Positions 1-9,733 of a stretch of DNA of 64,000 bases are shown here, in pieces. Where the stretch lies: positions 2,170,001-2,234,000 of the forward strand of contig JAPFFF010000007.1 of the NCBI GenBank assembly GCA_039105265.1, given 5' to 3'. The translations under genes were made by a program, and so were the position numbers. Origin of the DNA: Tritrichomonas musculus. Its lineage: Eukaryota > Parabasalia > Tritrichomonadida > Tritrichomonadidae. The notes under the pieces were generated by a model, which was not told the DNA's origin, ran no database searches, and saw only the letters and a list, made by a program, of their open reading frames with translations. The stretch's first letter is position 1, and every line of letters begins with the position of its first letter.

Positions 1-2310
1 TTTCAAAGATGAAGGATTTAATTGGCCCATTTTACTTAAAAAGACAAAATTTAATAAATTTTCAGCATTTTCTTTTTGTTCTTGTGTGAGATTCATTTCT
101 TCTTTTTTGGTTGATGTAGGAATTAATCCATCTTTTGATTCTGATGATTCAAATAAATATTCTTTTGAGTCTAATTCAAATGGATTTTCTGCATTTTGAT
201 CAAAAAGTAAATCAGTGTACATTTCTAAAAGTTGTTTCATTGTTTCTTTCGGCATATCGGGAGTGAAATGATTAACAACTTTTTTGAAATTCTTTGGTTT
301 TAATTGGCCCATCTTACATTGATAAACAAATTGTAATACCTCGCTGGCATTTGATGGCATTGAACGAGATAAAATTGTTCCATTTGCCAAATCATCAATC
401 AAAATTGAATCAGCTTCATCAACAATCAATGAACGTTCACCAAAGTATTTTTCAACATAAGATGGTGACCAATTTTCAATCATTTTCAAATAAAGTGCCT
501 CAAAGTTAATAAAAGTTGAAAAAATTACTTTAACATCATTTTTGTCTTCTTTGCCATCATTGCCAAGTCCGCAGACAGAAAAATTCATTTTTAATGAATT
601 ATCAAAAGCTTGGTTAGTGTAAAAAATCTTGTTAAAATGTAGTTTTTTCATCATTTGTTTGAATTCTTCTGATTCATCATTAATATTATTTGCTAGTTCA
701 TTGTCATGCAGAAGAACAGCTGATTTTATTCCAAGCTTTTTAAAGAAACGATAAGAATCAGAATAATCACGTTTTGACAAAATAATATTAGATGATGAAA
801 TATGAACAACTTTATCGTTTAATGCAAGAAGTGCTGCTATGATTTGAATAATGACTGATTTGCCTTCCCCAGTCTCAAGTTGATAAACAATTCCTTTGTC
901 TGCAGATTTATCATTGAAAAGACATGATGTACAAGCATCAAATGAGGCATAAAGTTGATTTCGATGAAGATTTATATTTCGTAGACATCTGACAGCATAA
1001 GATAGATAAATAAGACCTTTTCGAATAATGGCTTTGTCAGTATTGAAAAATTTACTGATTTTTTGCTTGACAAATTTTTCTTCATTTTTATAAAATAGAA
1101 TTGATGCTTCATTTTCGATTTCATCGAGAATTTCTAATGATTCTTGATCTTTTTTCATCATTTGCAGTGTATCTTGAACATATAATTCTGGTTTTATTAC
1201 ATGGAGATCAGAAAAGTCAGCATACTTAGTTTCTTCATTAAATATGATTTCAACTCTTGTACATTTCCACATCAGAAAGTCTTCGGTTGAAACATATCCT
1301 GTTTCTAATTGCGATATTCTTGAAGGTGAGATACACTCTTCTTCGTTTTCTTGGTCATATAATGGAATTTTGCATAAATTTACTTTGACAACATCACTCT
1401 TAAAACCTGTTTCACAATATACAAATGGTCGAACTTTTTTTACTAATAGTGGCTTGAAGCATTTAGATAAATCTAATGAATAAATAAAATGATTGTAATA
1501 AGGATTTTGATTTAATGTTTCTAAATATTTGAGAGAATCTGAAATAGTTGATGAATATGGAAAATATAAATAAAAATAACCATGAAATTTGATATATGGA
1601 ACTTTTTGACCACCCAAATCTTGATTTTTTCTTACAAAAATTGCTAATATTTTACTTAGTATTTCATTTAATTCCATAATCGAATCATACAATTTTCGCT
1701 TGAAATCCATATGAATTTCTGCAAAATAACCTTTTTTGATTAGATCAAAAATGAAATGATTCTTTTTGCTTGATGAACTAATATAAGTGCATAATACTAG
1801 AGTAAATCCTAATGATTTTAAAATCAAAATTTCAAAATTAATAAAAATTTCTGCTTTTTTCATGTTTGCTGAATCTAATAAAGAATCATTGATCGTTAAA
1901 ATGACAAAAGAAGAATCTGTAAAATGCCAACGATGTGTATTTGAAAAGTCAATGTGAGGTTCAAAGCAATATAAAGTTGTTTCTGATGAAAGAGTAAAGT
2001 AAGTCCCTTCCCATATTTTGTCAGTTTGATTTAATTGGTTATAAAAATAAAAAAAATAGTCATGTATTTTAAGTACTTCTAATTTTTCTTTAGATGGAAT
2101 AGATAGTCCGAATTCATGATTTAAGAAGCTGATATTTTCTAGAAAATAATCCCTAAATTTTGGATAATTCCGAATCGTTTCATAAGAATTACTTAAATGT
2201 TTCGATGCAATTGGCAGATATTTAAGAAAAAAAGATAAATTTGATGTTTTTGGTTGTTTTTCTTTTAGAGAACAAAAATAAAACTGTTGATCTGGATCTA
2301 GCAATGGCAT
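1..2310 (-). CDS. SecA-DEAD-like ATPase domain protein (partial, runs off left edge)
   Basis: The minus-strand frame is open from the Met at 2310 to the window edge (770 codons, no stop), so the C-terminus lies outside. No other in-frame Met lies between this one and the upstream stop near 2473. A P-loop ETGEGKS sits at about residues 479-485 and a Walker B/DEAD motif, VDEADSILIDD, at about 629-639. Bacterial SecA has the same pair (TGEGKT and VDEVDSILIDE), so I place it in the SecA DEAD-like family. The first 450 residues have no family I recognise. The motif KMGQL-x-P occurs twice, at about residues 666 and 760. Eukaryotes have no SecA export system outside plastids, so a role in export is not implied; an ATP-driven remodelling or helicase-like role is possible. 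It is divergent from the gene at 2964. Confidence 0.75.
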   Translation of the reverse strand, partial: MPLLDPDQQFYFCSLKEKQPKTSNLSFFLKYLPIASKHLSNSYETIRNYPKFRDYFLENISFLNHEFGLSIPSKEKLEVLKIHDYFFYFYNQLNQTDKIWEGTYFTLSSETTLYCFEPHIDFSNTHRWHFTDSSFVILTINDSLLDSANMKKAEIFINFEILILKSLGFTLVLCTYISSSSKKNHFIFDLIKKGYFAEIHMDFKRKLYDSIMELNEILSKILAIFVRKNQDLGGQKVPYIKFHGYFYLYFPYSSTISDSLKYLETLNQNPYYNHFIYSLDLSKCFKPLLVKKVRPFVYCETGFKSDVVKVNLCKIPLYDQENEEECISPSRISQLETGYVSTEDFLMWKCTRVEIIFNEETKYADFSDLHVIKPELYVQDTLQMMKKDQESLEILDEIENEASILFYKNEEKFVKQKISKFFNTDKAIIRKGLIYLSYAVRCLRNINLHRNQLYASFDACTSCLFNDKSADKGIVYQLETGEGKSVIIQIIAALLALNDKVVHISSSNIILSKRDYSDSYRFFKKLGIKSAVLLHDNELANNINDESEEFKQMMKKLHFNKIFYTNQAFDNSLKMNFSVCGLGNDGKEDKNDVKVIFSTFINFEALYLKMIENWSPSYVEKYFGERSLIVDEADSILIDDLANGTILSRSMPSNASEVLQFVYQCKMGQLKPKNFKKVVNHFTPDMPKETMKQLLEMYTDLLFDQNAENPFELDSKEYLFESSESKDGLIPTSTKKEEMNLTQEQKENAENLLNFVFLSKMGQLNPSSLK

Positions 2311-2963
2311 TATTAAGTTAAATGATTTGATACCTTCAAAAACTGAAAAAAAATTCGATTGAATTTGATATGTTGAATATCTAATAATATCTTTGTGTAA
2401 AATAAAAATTAAACATTTTATATATAATAATAGATATTTTCTAATATAGTAAACAAAAGAAATTATTTTTATTTAATTATAAAAGATGATTTATATTGTC
2501 ATATTCAATTTCTCAATTTTTGTATTAAAGTATTAGATCAAAAATAATACAAAAATTGTGAGCATAAAAATAATCTCTACAACTTTTTAAAATTTTACAA
2601 TCAATTCATAATCTTTTTTATTTTATGTTAAGTTCAATAATATTTTAAACATTATATATAAAATAATAAATTAATTATTATTAAAAATTATTATATTGCA
2701 TTTAAAAACATTTGACGTTTTATATATTCAGTATAAATACATTTATTATCATTTTATTACTTTGAATAGTTATTTTTTGAAATTTTGCTTTGAAAATTGA
2801 TTGATATCTAAAATAGCATTATATTCGAATTTAACATATTTACATGAAATATTTCATTTTTTTTTATAGTAATATTTTATGTTTACTTCAAAATATTTAA
2901 ATATTGTGAGTATACTATTAAACCAATCATCTTATAACGATTTTATAAAATTGGTATTTTAGA
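2311..2963. other. AT-rich intergenic gap between divergent genes
   Basis: This 653-base gap must hold the 5' control regions of both flanking genes. I see only AT-rich sequence with homopolymer runs and no long frame, RNA gene or clear repeat. Confidence 0.6.
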
Positions 2964-4955
2964 ATGGGGGAAAGCACAACATGTAAAATATGCGGAATTG
3001 AAAGTCCGCACAGTATTTGCCCCAATTGCTTCATATCTTTTTTTTCGTCCTCTTCTGATCGTATTAGCTTTTCTTTTGAAACCAAGCTACCCAATTTTTC
3101 CAAATTAAAAAATGTTAAAGTTCTAGATTTGTTTAGAACATCAGTTGCAACAATAAATATGGATAACTTTCAAGAACTTCGTTCACTTAGAGTATCTCAC
3201 TGCCAAAATCTAACGAAAGTTAATTTAACTAATATTCCTTCACTTCTGGTTCTTGATCTTTCTGCTAACAAAGAATTATCTTCATTTACTGCTGATAGTT
3301 GTGTTTCAAAAATTGTGGCACTTGACATATCATATTGCGAAAAATTAACTTCGATGCCAATGACTGAATACAAATCACTTAAATATATTACGATTAGGCA
3401 CACAAGAATTTCATCACTTATAAAATGTCCGAAAGTACGCTATCTTGATATTTCATCAACAAATATCACCAACTTATCTAATGTAGAAAATATGAAAGAT
3501 CTTGAAATAATAATTCTCGATCACATGCTTAAAATTGATACAATAGATATGTCTCCTTTTACATATTTACCAAAGTTACGTTCGATTCAATCAGATATTA
3601 AAAATATTTCATTTTCAAATTGGAATACAGATACAAATTTATCTCAAATATGGTTTTTAAACAGCAAAAATATTTCAAATTTAGAAGATATATTAATGCA
3701 AAAAGAAAAAGAAAATTCTAATTTTGATGCGATTTTACCGAACAATCTTTTACTAGGCAATAAATTTAGAAAAAAAATCACAATAGACTCAAAAAGTTCA
3801 TGGCATGATCCAAGTCGCTTGCTTTATGGTCCATGGCCGAGTCCACCATGCTACCTTAAACCAATAAAAAGAATAACATCAAGTTTTCCTGTTCCGGACA
3901 AATATACTCAGAAAAGTGTTATTTCAACAATATGCGGAGCAATATTTGGAGCTTCAGTTACAGACAGTGTAACGCTTTTTGTTGAACGACAGACACTTGA
4001 ATCTCTCAACTTTTTCTTAGAAGGAGATTTGGATATGACATGGTCGCATCCAAGAGTTACTCGTCGTGGTATTGATTATTGTCGTGGTGGAATTACAGAT
4101 AACACAGCAGAACTTATGCTTACAATCAGAGCTTTGATATCAAAAGATAATAATCACATTTGCATTGATCTTGCTAAAAAGCTCAAAGAATTTTTTACAG
4201 AAGGTCTGCCTGAATTCCAACTTTGTGTTCTTGCTGCTTCGCATGCACCGAGTGTATCAAAAATCGTTAGAGATAAAATTTTCACAAGTGATCCAACAAG
4301 AGCAGCTCGAAAATATTGGGAAAATAGTGGTGAAACACCTAATGGAAATGATGCGCTTACTAGAAGTGTTGCCACAGGATGTTTTATTTTTTGGGATGAA
4401 GACAAAGTTGCTGATAACGCACAAAAATTGTGTAGAATTACTCATTATGATCCAAGATGTGCTTTTTCATCTGTTTGTCTTGCACTTACCATATCACGAC
4501 TAATCAGATGGCGATGCGGAGAAATCAATGAATTTGATACTGATAAAGTAGTCGAAGATAGTATTAAATACGTTCATGATTTGACTCCTTATATGATTGG
4601 TGAGATTCATCAATTCACACAAGTTGACGATTTAGCAAAACTCAATTTAAAGAATTATCAGCCTTTAGTTTTGCAGGCAATTGGATGTGCATTATGGATT
4701 TTAAAGATGGGATATAATTATGTGCAAGGATTGGAGATAATAATTCGAGCTGGAGGAGATGCATCAACTAATTCAGTGATTTGTGGTGCTGTTTTAGGAG
4801 CAAAATACGGATTAGGAGGAATTCCAATTGATTTGATGCAATTTTTCTGGAAAGGTGCAGGAGTTTATAGAGATTTAACTGCAATGTTTAAAGTAATGAG
4901 TATAGATTTTACAATGCCTAATTATGATGAATATTTTGTTATGAAATTTGACTAA
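2964..4955 (+). CDS. Leucine-rich repeat protein fused to an ADP-ribosylglycohydrolase-like domain
   Basis: 663 residues. The N-terminus has a CxxC...CxxC cluster (residues 7-22) that could bind zinc. Residues about 45-250 are leucine-rich repeats of the irregular kind common in trichomonads. The C-terminal half, from about residue 315, matches the ADP-ribosylglycohydrolase (ARH) family, which removes ADP-ribose from proteins or small molecules using two metal ions. Visible family signatures are GAIFGASVTDSV, a TDDT-type motif that here reads TDNT (378-381), and a GGDTDTN-type motif that here reads GGDASTN (597-603). Two usual metal-binding Asp positions are therefore Asn and Ser, so activity is doubtful. 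The LRR part may recruit a target. The start is the first Met of the frame and precedes the Cys cluster. The ARH assignment is firm at family level; the target is unknown. Confidence 0.82.
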   Translation: MGESTTCKICGIESPHSICPNCFISFFSSSSDRISFSFETKLPNFSKLKNVKVLDLFRTSVATINMDNFQELRSLRVSHCQNLTKVNLTNIPSLLVLDLSANKELSSFTADSCVSKIVALDISYCEKLTSMPMTEYKSLKYITIRHTRISSLIKCPKVRYLDISSTNITNLSNVENMKDLEIIILDHMLKIDTIDMSPFTYLPKLRSIQSDIKNISFSNWNTDTNLSQIWFLNSKNISNLEDILMQKEKENSNFDAILPNNLLLGNKFRKKITIDSKSSWHDPSRLLYGPWPSPPCYLKPIKRITSSFPVPDKYTQKSVISTICGAIFGASVTDSVTLFVERQTLESLNFFLEGDLDMTWSHPRVTRRGIDYCRGGITDNTAELMLTIRALISKDNNHICIDLAKKLKEFFTEGLPEFQLCVLAASHAPSVSKIVRDKIFTSDPTRAARKYWENSGETPNGNDALTRSVATGCFIFWDEDKVADNAQKLCRITHYDPRCAFSSVCLALTISRLIRWRCGEINEFDTDKVVEDSIKYVHDLTPYMIGEIHQFTQVDDLAKLNLKNYQPLVLQAIGCALWILKMGYNYVQGLEIIIRAGGDASTNSVICGAVLGAKYGLGGIPIDLMQFFWKGAGVYRDLTAMFKVMSIDFTMPNYDEYFVMKFD

Positions 4956-5152
4956 TTATTTTTAATTTTGTTTTTTATGTTATAAATATTACCTATTATG
5001 CTATTTAATTCATTATATTTTATTTTCCTCAAAAATATCAATCAGATTATGTGAAAATTTTTTTATAAAACAAAGCTGATATTTAAATATATATACATAA
5101 AACTGATGATATATGAAATGCCCCAAAAAAAAAAAAATGGAAATCTGCTTTC

Positions 5153-8100
5153 TTATTCAGTTGATTCAATATCAAAAAGAATAAATAACACTTTTTCCTT
5201 GTTATAACTATCAAATTTGATTTTGTCTTTCATAACATAGCTATCAAAGTAGTAGGTATTAGATTTTTTGTGAACTTTAAATTCCTTTTTAATACCCAAA
5301 AATTTAGAAATCCGAGATTTGAATGAAGAAACAGGTTCATCAGGAATATATGCAAAATAGAAAGGTTCTTCAATAAGTTGTATTTTTGAATATTCACCAA
5401 CATATCCTTTATAAACAAGCATTAAATCTTTATCGATTTGATCTTCTGGAATAATTTCGATACGGAGTTTATTTTTATTATTTAATTTGAAATGAGTTTC
5501 ATGGTATTCATCCGTAATAGGTGGTCCAAAATTATTATTTTCATCAACAACAAACATTCTCGTTGGAGTTTTTTCACCAAAGAAGTCTTCATTTAGCATT
5601 TTAAATTGCCCAAATGGATGAACATCACGATCAGGCATAAAATAACAAACTACCTTTGAAATAGTTAAGGCGTCTTTTGATAGCTGAATGATTCGAGTTT
5701 CTGATGAATAATCTTCAGCGTCTTTTTTAGAAGTTATACAAAAATAGATATTGTCTAATTTCTCATTAGTTGTTGTAGAATATTTAGAGTTAAATGGTTT
5801 AGGCTTTGGTACATTAAGATTTTCTTCCTTATTGAATAAAAGAAGAGTATCTTTCTGTTTTTCATTTATATTTATATCAAAGGCAAGACTGATAAACTGT
5901 TCTAACTTATTTGGCTTAAGATTTGGAATTTCAATGGTTCCAATTGAATGCAAAATATTTGAAAAATTGAATACTTTGGGTTTCATCGTGAAATTTCTTA
6001 ATTTAAAATATTTATCAACTGTTGATGGTAAAGAATTTGTCATATAGTCGAAATATTTATGTGTCGTCTCTTGTGATTCATTAAGATTATTATTATTACC
6101 TGATGTAATTTTTTTGAATTTTCCTTTTATATTTATTTTTTTTTCCATGTCTTTGATATTCGTGTCATCAAGCAAAAGATCTTTATCATCAATTTGAATA
6201 ATCATCATTGATCCATTTGGCTCCCTACAAATACCAAATTCATCTTTTTGTTCAACATTATTAGAATTAATAATATATATTCCAACATTATCTTTATTTA
6301 TTTTGCTTGAAAGATTCTTACGAAGTATCTTGGTTGCATCTTCTATTATTGACTCATACTTTAAATGTACAGAATTATACCCATATTTAGAAACATATTG
6401 TTTTGTTTTATAATTTTGCATTTGAATAAATGAGAAAGGCTTTGCTCGTAATGGAGTGTAAAGAATTAAAAAGAATGTTAGATAATTAACTCCGAGATCC
6501 AAATCTTCATTTTCATCTTTGATTTGTGCAAATATTTTCTGAACTCTAAGGTAAGATAATTTTTCATTAAATTGAATAATCTTTTTAAATGAACTTCCAT
6601 CATTATCAATAAGCCATAATCGAAGACATTCAACTTTGATATTCAATATCTTTGCAATATCTTGATATAAATCTTCAGCTTCAGAACGTCTGTCAGCAGA
6701 AACCTTAAAGCAATTTTTTTGATTCATAAAGCTGGCCACTCCAATTTTGCAATTTTCATAAACACATTGTTCAGTATAAATTGTAAAATTAATTTGACAT
6801 TCAGGGTCGCTTTTCCTTCTTTGAAGTTCTATTAAATTCACTTTTTCTGCATAAGTTTTGATATTTTCTGGGATTTCAGACGTATCGATTGGCTTAAAAA
6901 CCTCAACAATCGAATCAATGCGAATATATATGAGCATATAAGCTGAATAATCTTTTTTCCATGATTTTGTAGTATATAAATAACTATTTATATCAATACC
7001 ACCAAAATTTTCTTCAAGTGCTTCTTTGGAATCAACTGTTTGAACCCATGAATCGTTAAAAACGTACCAATCTTCTTTCATTTCAGGCTTGCAATATATA
7101 TAATAATGACCCCCTGAAGCAATTCCTGAATGAACAATGACTCCGAATAATTTGTACTTTGTACATTGAGTCGGATCTTTTTTGTACATGAATGGAGCCA
7201 AATCGATTTCTTCAGTGTAAGATAATTCACTGTCAATTTTTTCTGCAGAACCTGTGATTACATTATACTTATATCGTTTGATCTGAATCTGAAGTATTCG
7301 CGGAAGAGTTAAAAGTAAAGTTTGATATGTCACTAGTTGAGGTGTTGGAGACCTACTATCAGTATAATCAGAAATATATTCTTCTTTTGTAAATTTTTTA
7401 AATGAGTCTTCAAGCGTTTTTTTGACATCAATTGATAAATCGTAAAAAATTTCTTCATTATTACTCAAAACATTATTGGAATAATCTTTAATGGTTTGAA
7501 TTGTTTTACCTTCAAATAAGAATGATATCTTGTCTTTCATATTCGGAATTTTTTTCATTATATCGTCAAGTATTGATATTAATTTTTTCAGAAATTCTTC
7601 TATATCTTGCTGTCTATAAACTTCATCTTTTTCCCAACCAAAAGATGTTGTTAGCATTATTGTGCTGCAAGTCTTTTTTCCACATTGCAAATTATAAAAT
7701 AAACATTGAAGATTAAGTGGAACAGATTTTGTTTGATCTTCTTCATTTTCTGTTGGAATATCATAAATTGTTTTACGAAATAATGGAATATGATAAAGAG
7801 CCTGGATAGCACTATTGATATAGCATGTCGCTCCTTGGTTATATAGTCCATTATATTTATTAGCATCACCGTCTGAATCTTTTTTTGTCTTCTGAATTTT
7901 TTGTTGGCTGTCATTATCATTACCTTTATTAATATCTGTATTACTACCATTTTTATTAAAAAGTTTGTGTTCGTCTTCATTTGAAGCTGGTGATGTAAGT
8001 TGATTATTTTTTATATTGAAATATTGATCATTTTTACTTGATGGTGATAATTCTTTGTTACTTATATCTGTATTTTGTTTTGGCTTGGAATAATTTGGAT

Positions 8101-8485
8101 TCAATGTCGGTTTTGATGGAGGACCAATTCCAATAGACAATTCTAAGCAATGATTTGATGAATATTTAACATTGCTACGTATTTCTGATAATTTTATTGG
8201 GAAAAATATTTTGTCTGAATTTGCAAATTCATCAAATATAACTTGTTTTTCAATTTTTTTAAATTTAGAATAGGATGATAATAAATTTCCTTCGATTGAA
8301 ACTTCATACGGTAGTAGTTTTTTTGGTTCTGCAATAAATCGGATTGAAAAAATATTTCGATCTGATTTGGAAAATTCGATTTCGATTGAAAAATCAATAT
8401 TATCCATAGTGAAACATTTCTTTTTCTCTAATTTTACGTTTTCGTTTAAGTACTTCTCTGGAATTTTAAAAGTTACTCTTTTCAT
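5153..8485 (-). CDS. USP7: Ubiquitin carboxyl-terminal hydrolase, USP7/HAUSP type
   Basis: 1110 residues, close to human USP7 (about 1100). Residues 1-125 are beta-rich and sit where USP7 has its MATH/TRAF domain; that match is weak. An Asn/Lys-rich linker follows (130-205). The USP catalytic core begins with NGLYNQGATCYINS, with catalytic Cys at 221, and ends with the His box SGGHYYIYC (His about 460) and a YVFNDSWV segment. The long C-terminal part corresponds to the USP7 ubiquitin-like domains: LRIEIIPEDQIDKD resembles the LRIEEIPLDQVD stretch of USP7, and ISKFLGIKKEFKVHK resembles its last domain. It should cut ubiquitin from proteins in nucleus or cytoplasm. Catalytic Cys and His are present, so it is probably active. 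It is tail-to-tail with the LRR-ARH gene, 197 bases apart. Confidence 0.88.
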   Translation of the reverse strand: MKRVTFKIPEKYLNENVKLEKKKCFTMDNIDFSIEIEFSKSDRNIFSIRFIAEPKKLLPYEVSIEGNLLSSYSKFKKIEKQVIFDEFANSDKIFFPIKLSEIRSNVKYSSNHCLELSIGIGPPSKPTLNPNYSKPKQNTDISNKELSPSSKNDQYFNIKNNQLTSPASNEDEHKLFNKNGSNTDINKGNDNDSQQKIQKTKKDSDGDANKYNGLYNQGATCYINSAIQALYHIPLFRKTIYDIPTENEEDQTKSVPLNLQCLFYNLQCGKKTCSTIMLTTSFGWEKDEVYRQQDIEEFLKKLISILDDIMKKIPNMKDKISFLFEGKTIQTIKDYSNNVLSNNEEIFYDLSIDVKKTLEDSFKKFTKEEYISDYTDSRSPTPQLVTYQTLLLTLPRILQIQIKRYKYNVITGSAEKIDSELSYTEEIDLAPFMYKKDPTQCTKYKLFGVIVHSGIASGGHYYIYCKPEMKEDWYVFNDSWVQTVDSKEALEENFGGIDINSYLYTTKSWKKDYSAYMLIYIRIDSIVEVFKPIDTSEIPENIKTYAEKVNLIELQRRKSDPECQINFTIYTEQCVYENCKIGVASFMNQKNCFKVSADRRSEAEDLYQDIAKILNIKVECLRLWLIDNDGSSFKKIIQFNEKLSYLRVQKIFAQIKDENEDLDLGVNYLTFFLILYTPLRAKPFSFIQMQNYKTKQYVSKYGYNSVHLKYESIIEDATKILRKNLSSKINKDNVGIYIINSNNVEQKDEFGICREPNGSMMIIQIDDKDLLLDDTNIKDMEKKINIKGKFKKITSGNNNNLNESQETTHKYFDYMTNSLPSTVDKYFKLRNFTMKPKVFNFSNILHSIGTIEIPNLKPNKLEQFISLAFDININEKQKDTLLLFNKEENLNVPKPKPFNSKYSTTTNEKLDNIYFCITSKKDAEDYSSETRIIQLSKDALTISKVVCYFMPDRDVHPFGQFKMLNEDFFGEKTPTRMFVVDENNNFGPPITDEYHETHFKLNNKNKLRIEIIPEDQIDKDLMLVYKGYVGEYSKIQLIEEPFYFAYIPDEPVSSFKSRISKFLGIKKEFKVHKKSNTYYFDSYVMKDKIKFDSYNKEKVLFILFDIESTE

Positions 8486-9733
8486 TTCCTTTTTTATTTT
8501 TGTAAAATAAAAAAAAATTTTGATATCATTGAAAAAAAAATTTATTTGAAATTAATTATAACTTAATAAACAAATAGAATAATATATAAAAATACTTTAT
8601 TAAAATATTATACATTTCATATATATTATTATTATTGAATTTTTAAAACGAAAAATTAAGTATATTTCTATATTTGGTCTAAAACAAAAAAAAAGTATTT
8701 TTTAACGGTATTTTCAAAAAAATTTCAAAGATTTTGCCATAAAAGGATTTTTTAAAACTTCAATATTTTTTAATAAAAATATTATCATTTTGTAGATAAT
8801 TTGCTAAATAATCGAGTATTAATTTTTGGAAAAAAATTGTCTATCATGTCATGAAAGGGAATGGATTTTTTAAATTGAATGCTTTTAATATATTTTTTAT
8901 TTCACATTTCAAACTCAAAAAAAATATAAATAATAGAGTTTATCCAAATTCCAGTTATTTTAAACCAGATTAAAAAAGGCAGATGCATTCATATCATTTT
9001 GTTCTAGTATTTTTTTTATTTAATTCTACGAATTGACAGTTATTTTTTTATCTTCTGATATCATATTTCACTTCTAAAAAATATCAATGCCAATGCTTTT
9101 ATTAATACATTAATATTGTAAAGCGAACTTTTTTGATTATTTTTTTTAGTTTAAATAATAAAGATTAGAATTAAAATATTTTTACATTAAAAATGATATT
9201 ATTGTCACCATAAAATATCAGTTATGAATGATGAATAAATGTGCGATATTTCTTTATAGATTTTTATAATTGATGTTTGATATGATTTGAATCTTTTTCT
9301 AAATTCATTAATTTCAAGTATTTTATCATTGAATTATATGTTTTTGTTTATGAATTAAATAATTATTCAATTGTATTTAACATGAATTTTCTTTTTTTGG
9401 TTCATAAATTATGCATTTTTCATGTAACATTTCATGCCAACTTTCTTTTATTCCCTTTCATGACCCTATAGATATTTTTTTATTATAAGATATATTTTAG
9501 AATTAATAAATAATAGAGATATTATTTTAATAATAAAATAAACAAAATAATTATTTTTTAATTTTTATTCAATTTTTTGACACTTTACAAACGGTTGAAT
9601 CCCCTATGATTTTTTTTATATTACTTTTGACAGCAAAATTTAACTAAAAGAAGAAGATGAAGAATATTTATGTATATGAAAGATGTCATTATTTTTTAAC
9701 ATAAAAAAAAAATAAAATAAACAGTTATAAAAA
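8486..9733. other. Long AT-rich gap with a possible MITE-like inverted repeat
   Basis: This 1248-base stretch lies upstream of the USP7 gene and downstream of the Furry-like gene. I see no long frame. Its one structure is an imperfect inverted repeat of about 32 bases (roughly 8830-8862 and 9450-9482) with a perfect 14-base core, described separately. The rest is AT-rich with many short homopolymers. Confidence 0.5.
8830..9482. repeat. Imperfect inverted-repeat pair, possible small non-autonomous DNA transposon
   Basis: GTCATGAAAGGGAA at 8848-8861 is exactly reverse-complemented at 9451-9464. Outward of this core the two arms stay similar (A-run, then TCTAT, then the core), giving roughly 25 matches over 32 bases. 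The arms enclose about 590 AT-rich, non-coding bases. The layout resembles a MITE. I cannot fix target-site duplications, and chance similarity in AT-rich DNA is possible, although the core is its least AT-rich part. Confidence 0.3.

Noticed and set aside
5125-5140. A-run near the USP7 gene end as a retroposed poly-A tail
   Set aside because: Similar A- and T-runs occur in nearly every gap of this window, and no target duplication is visible.
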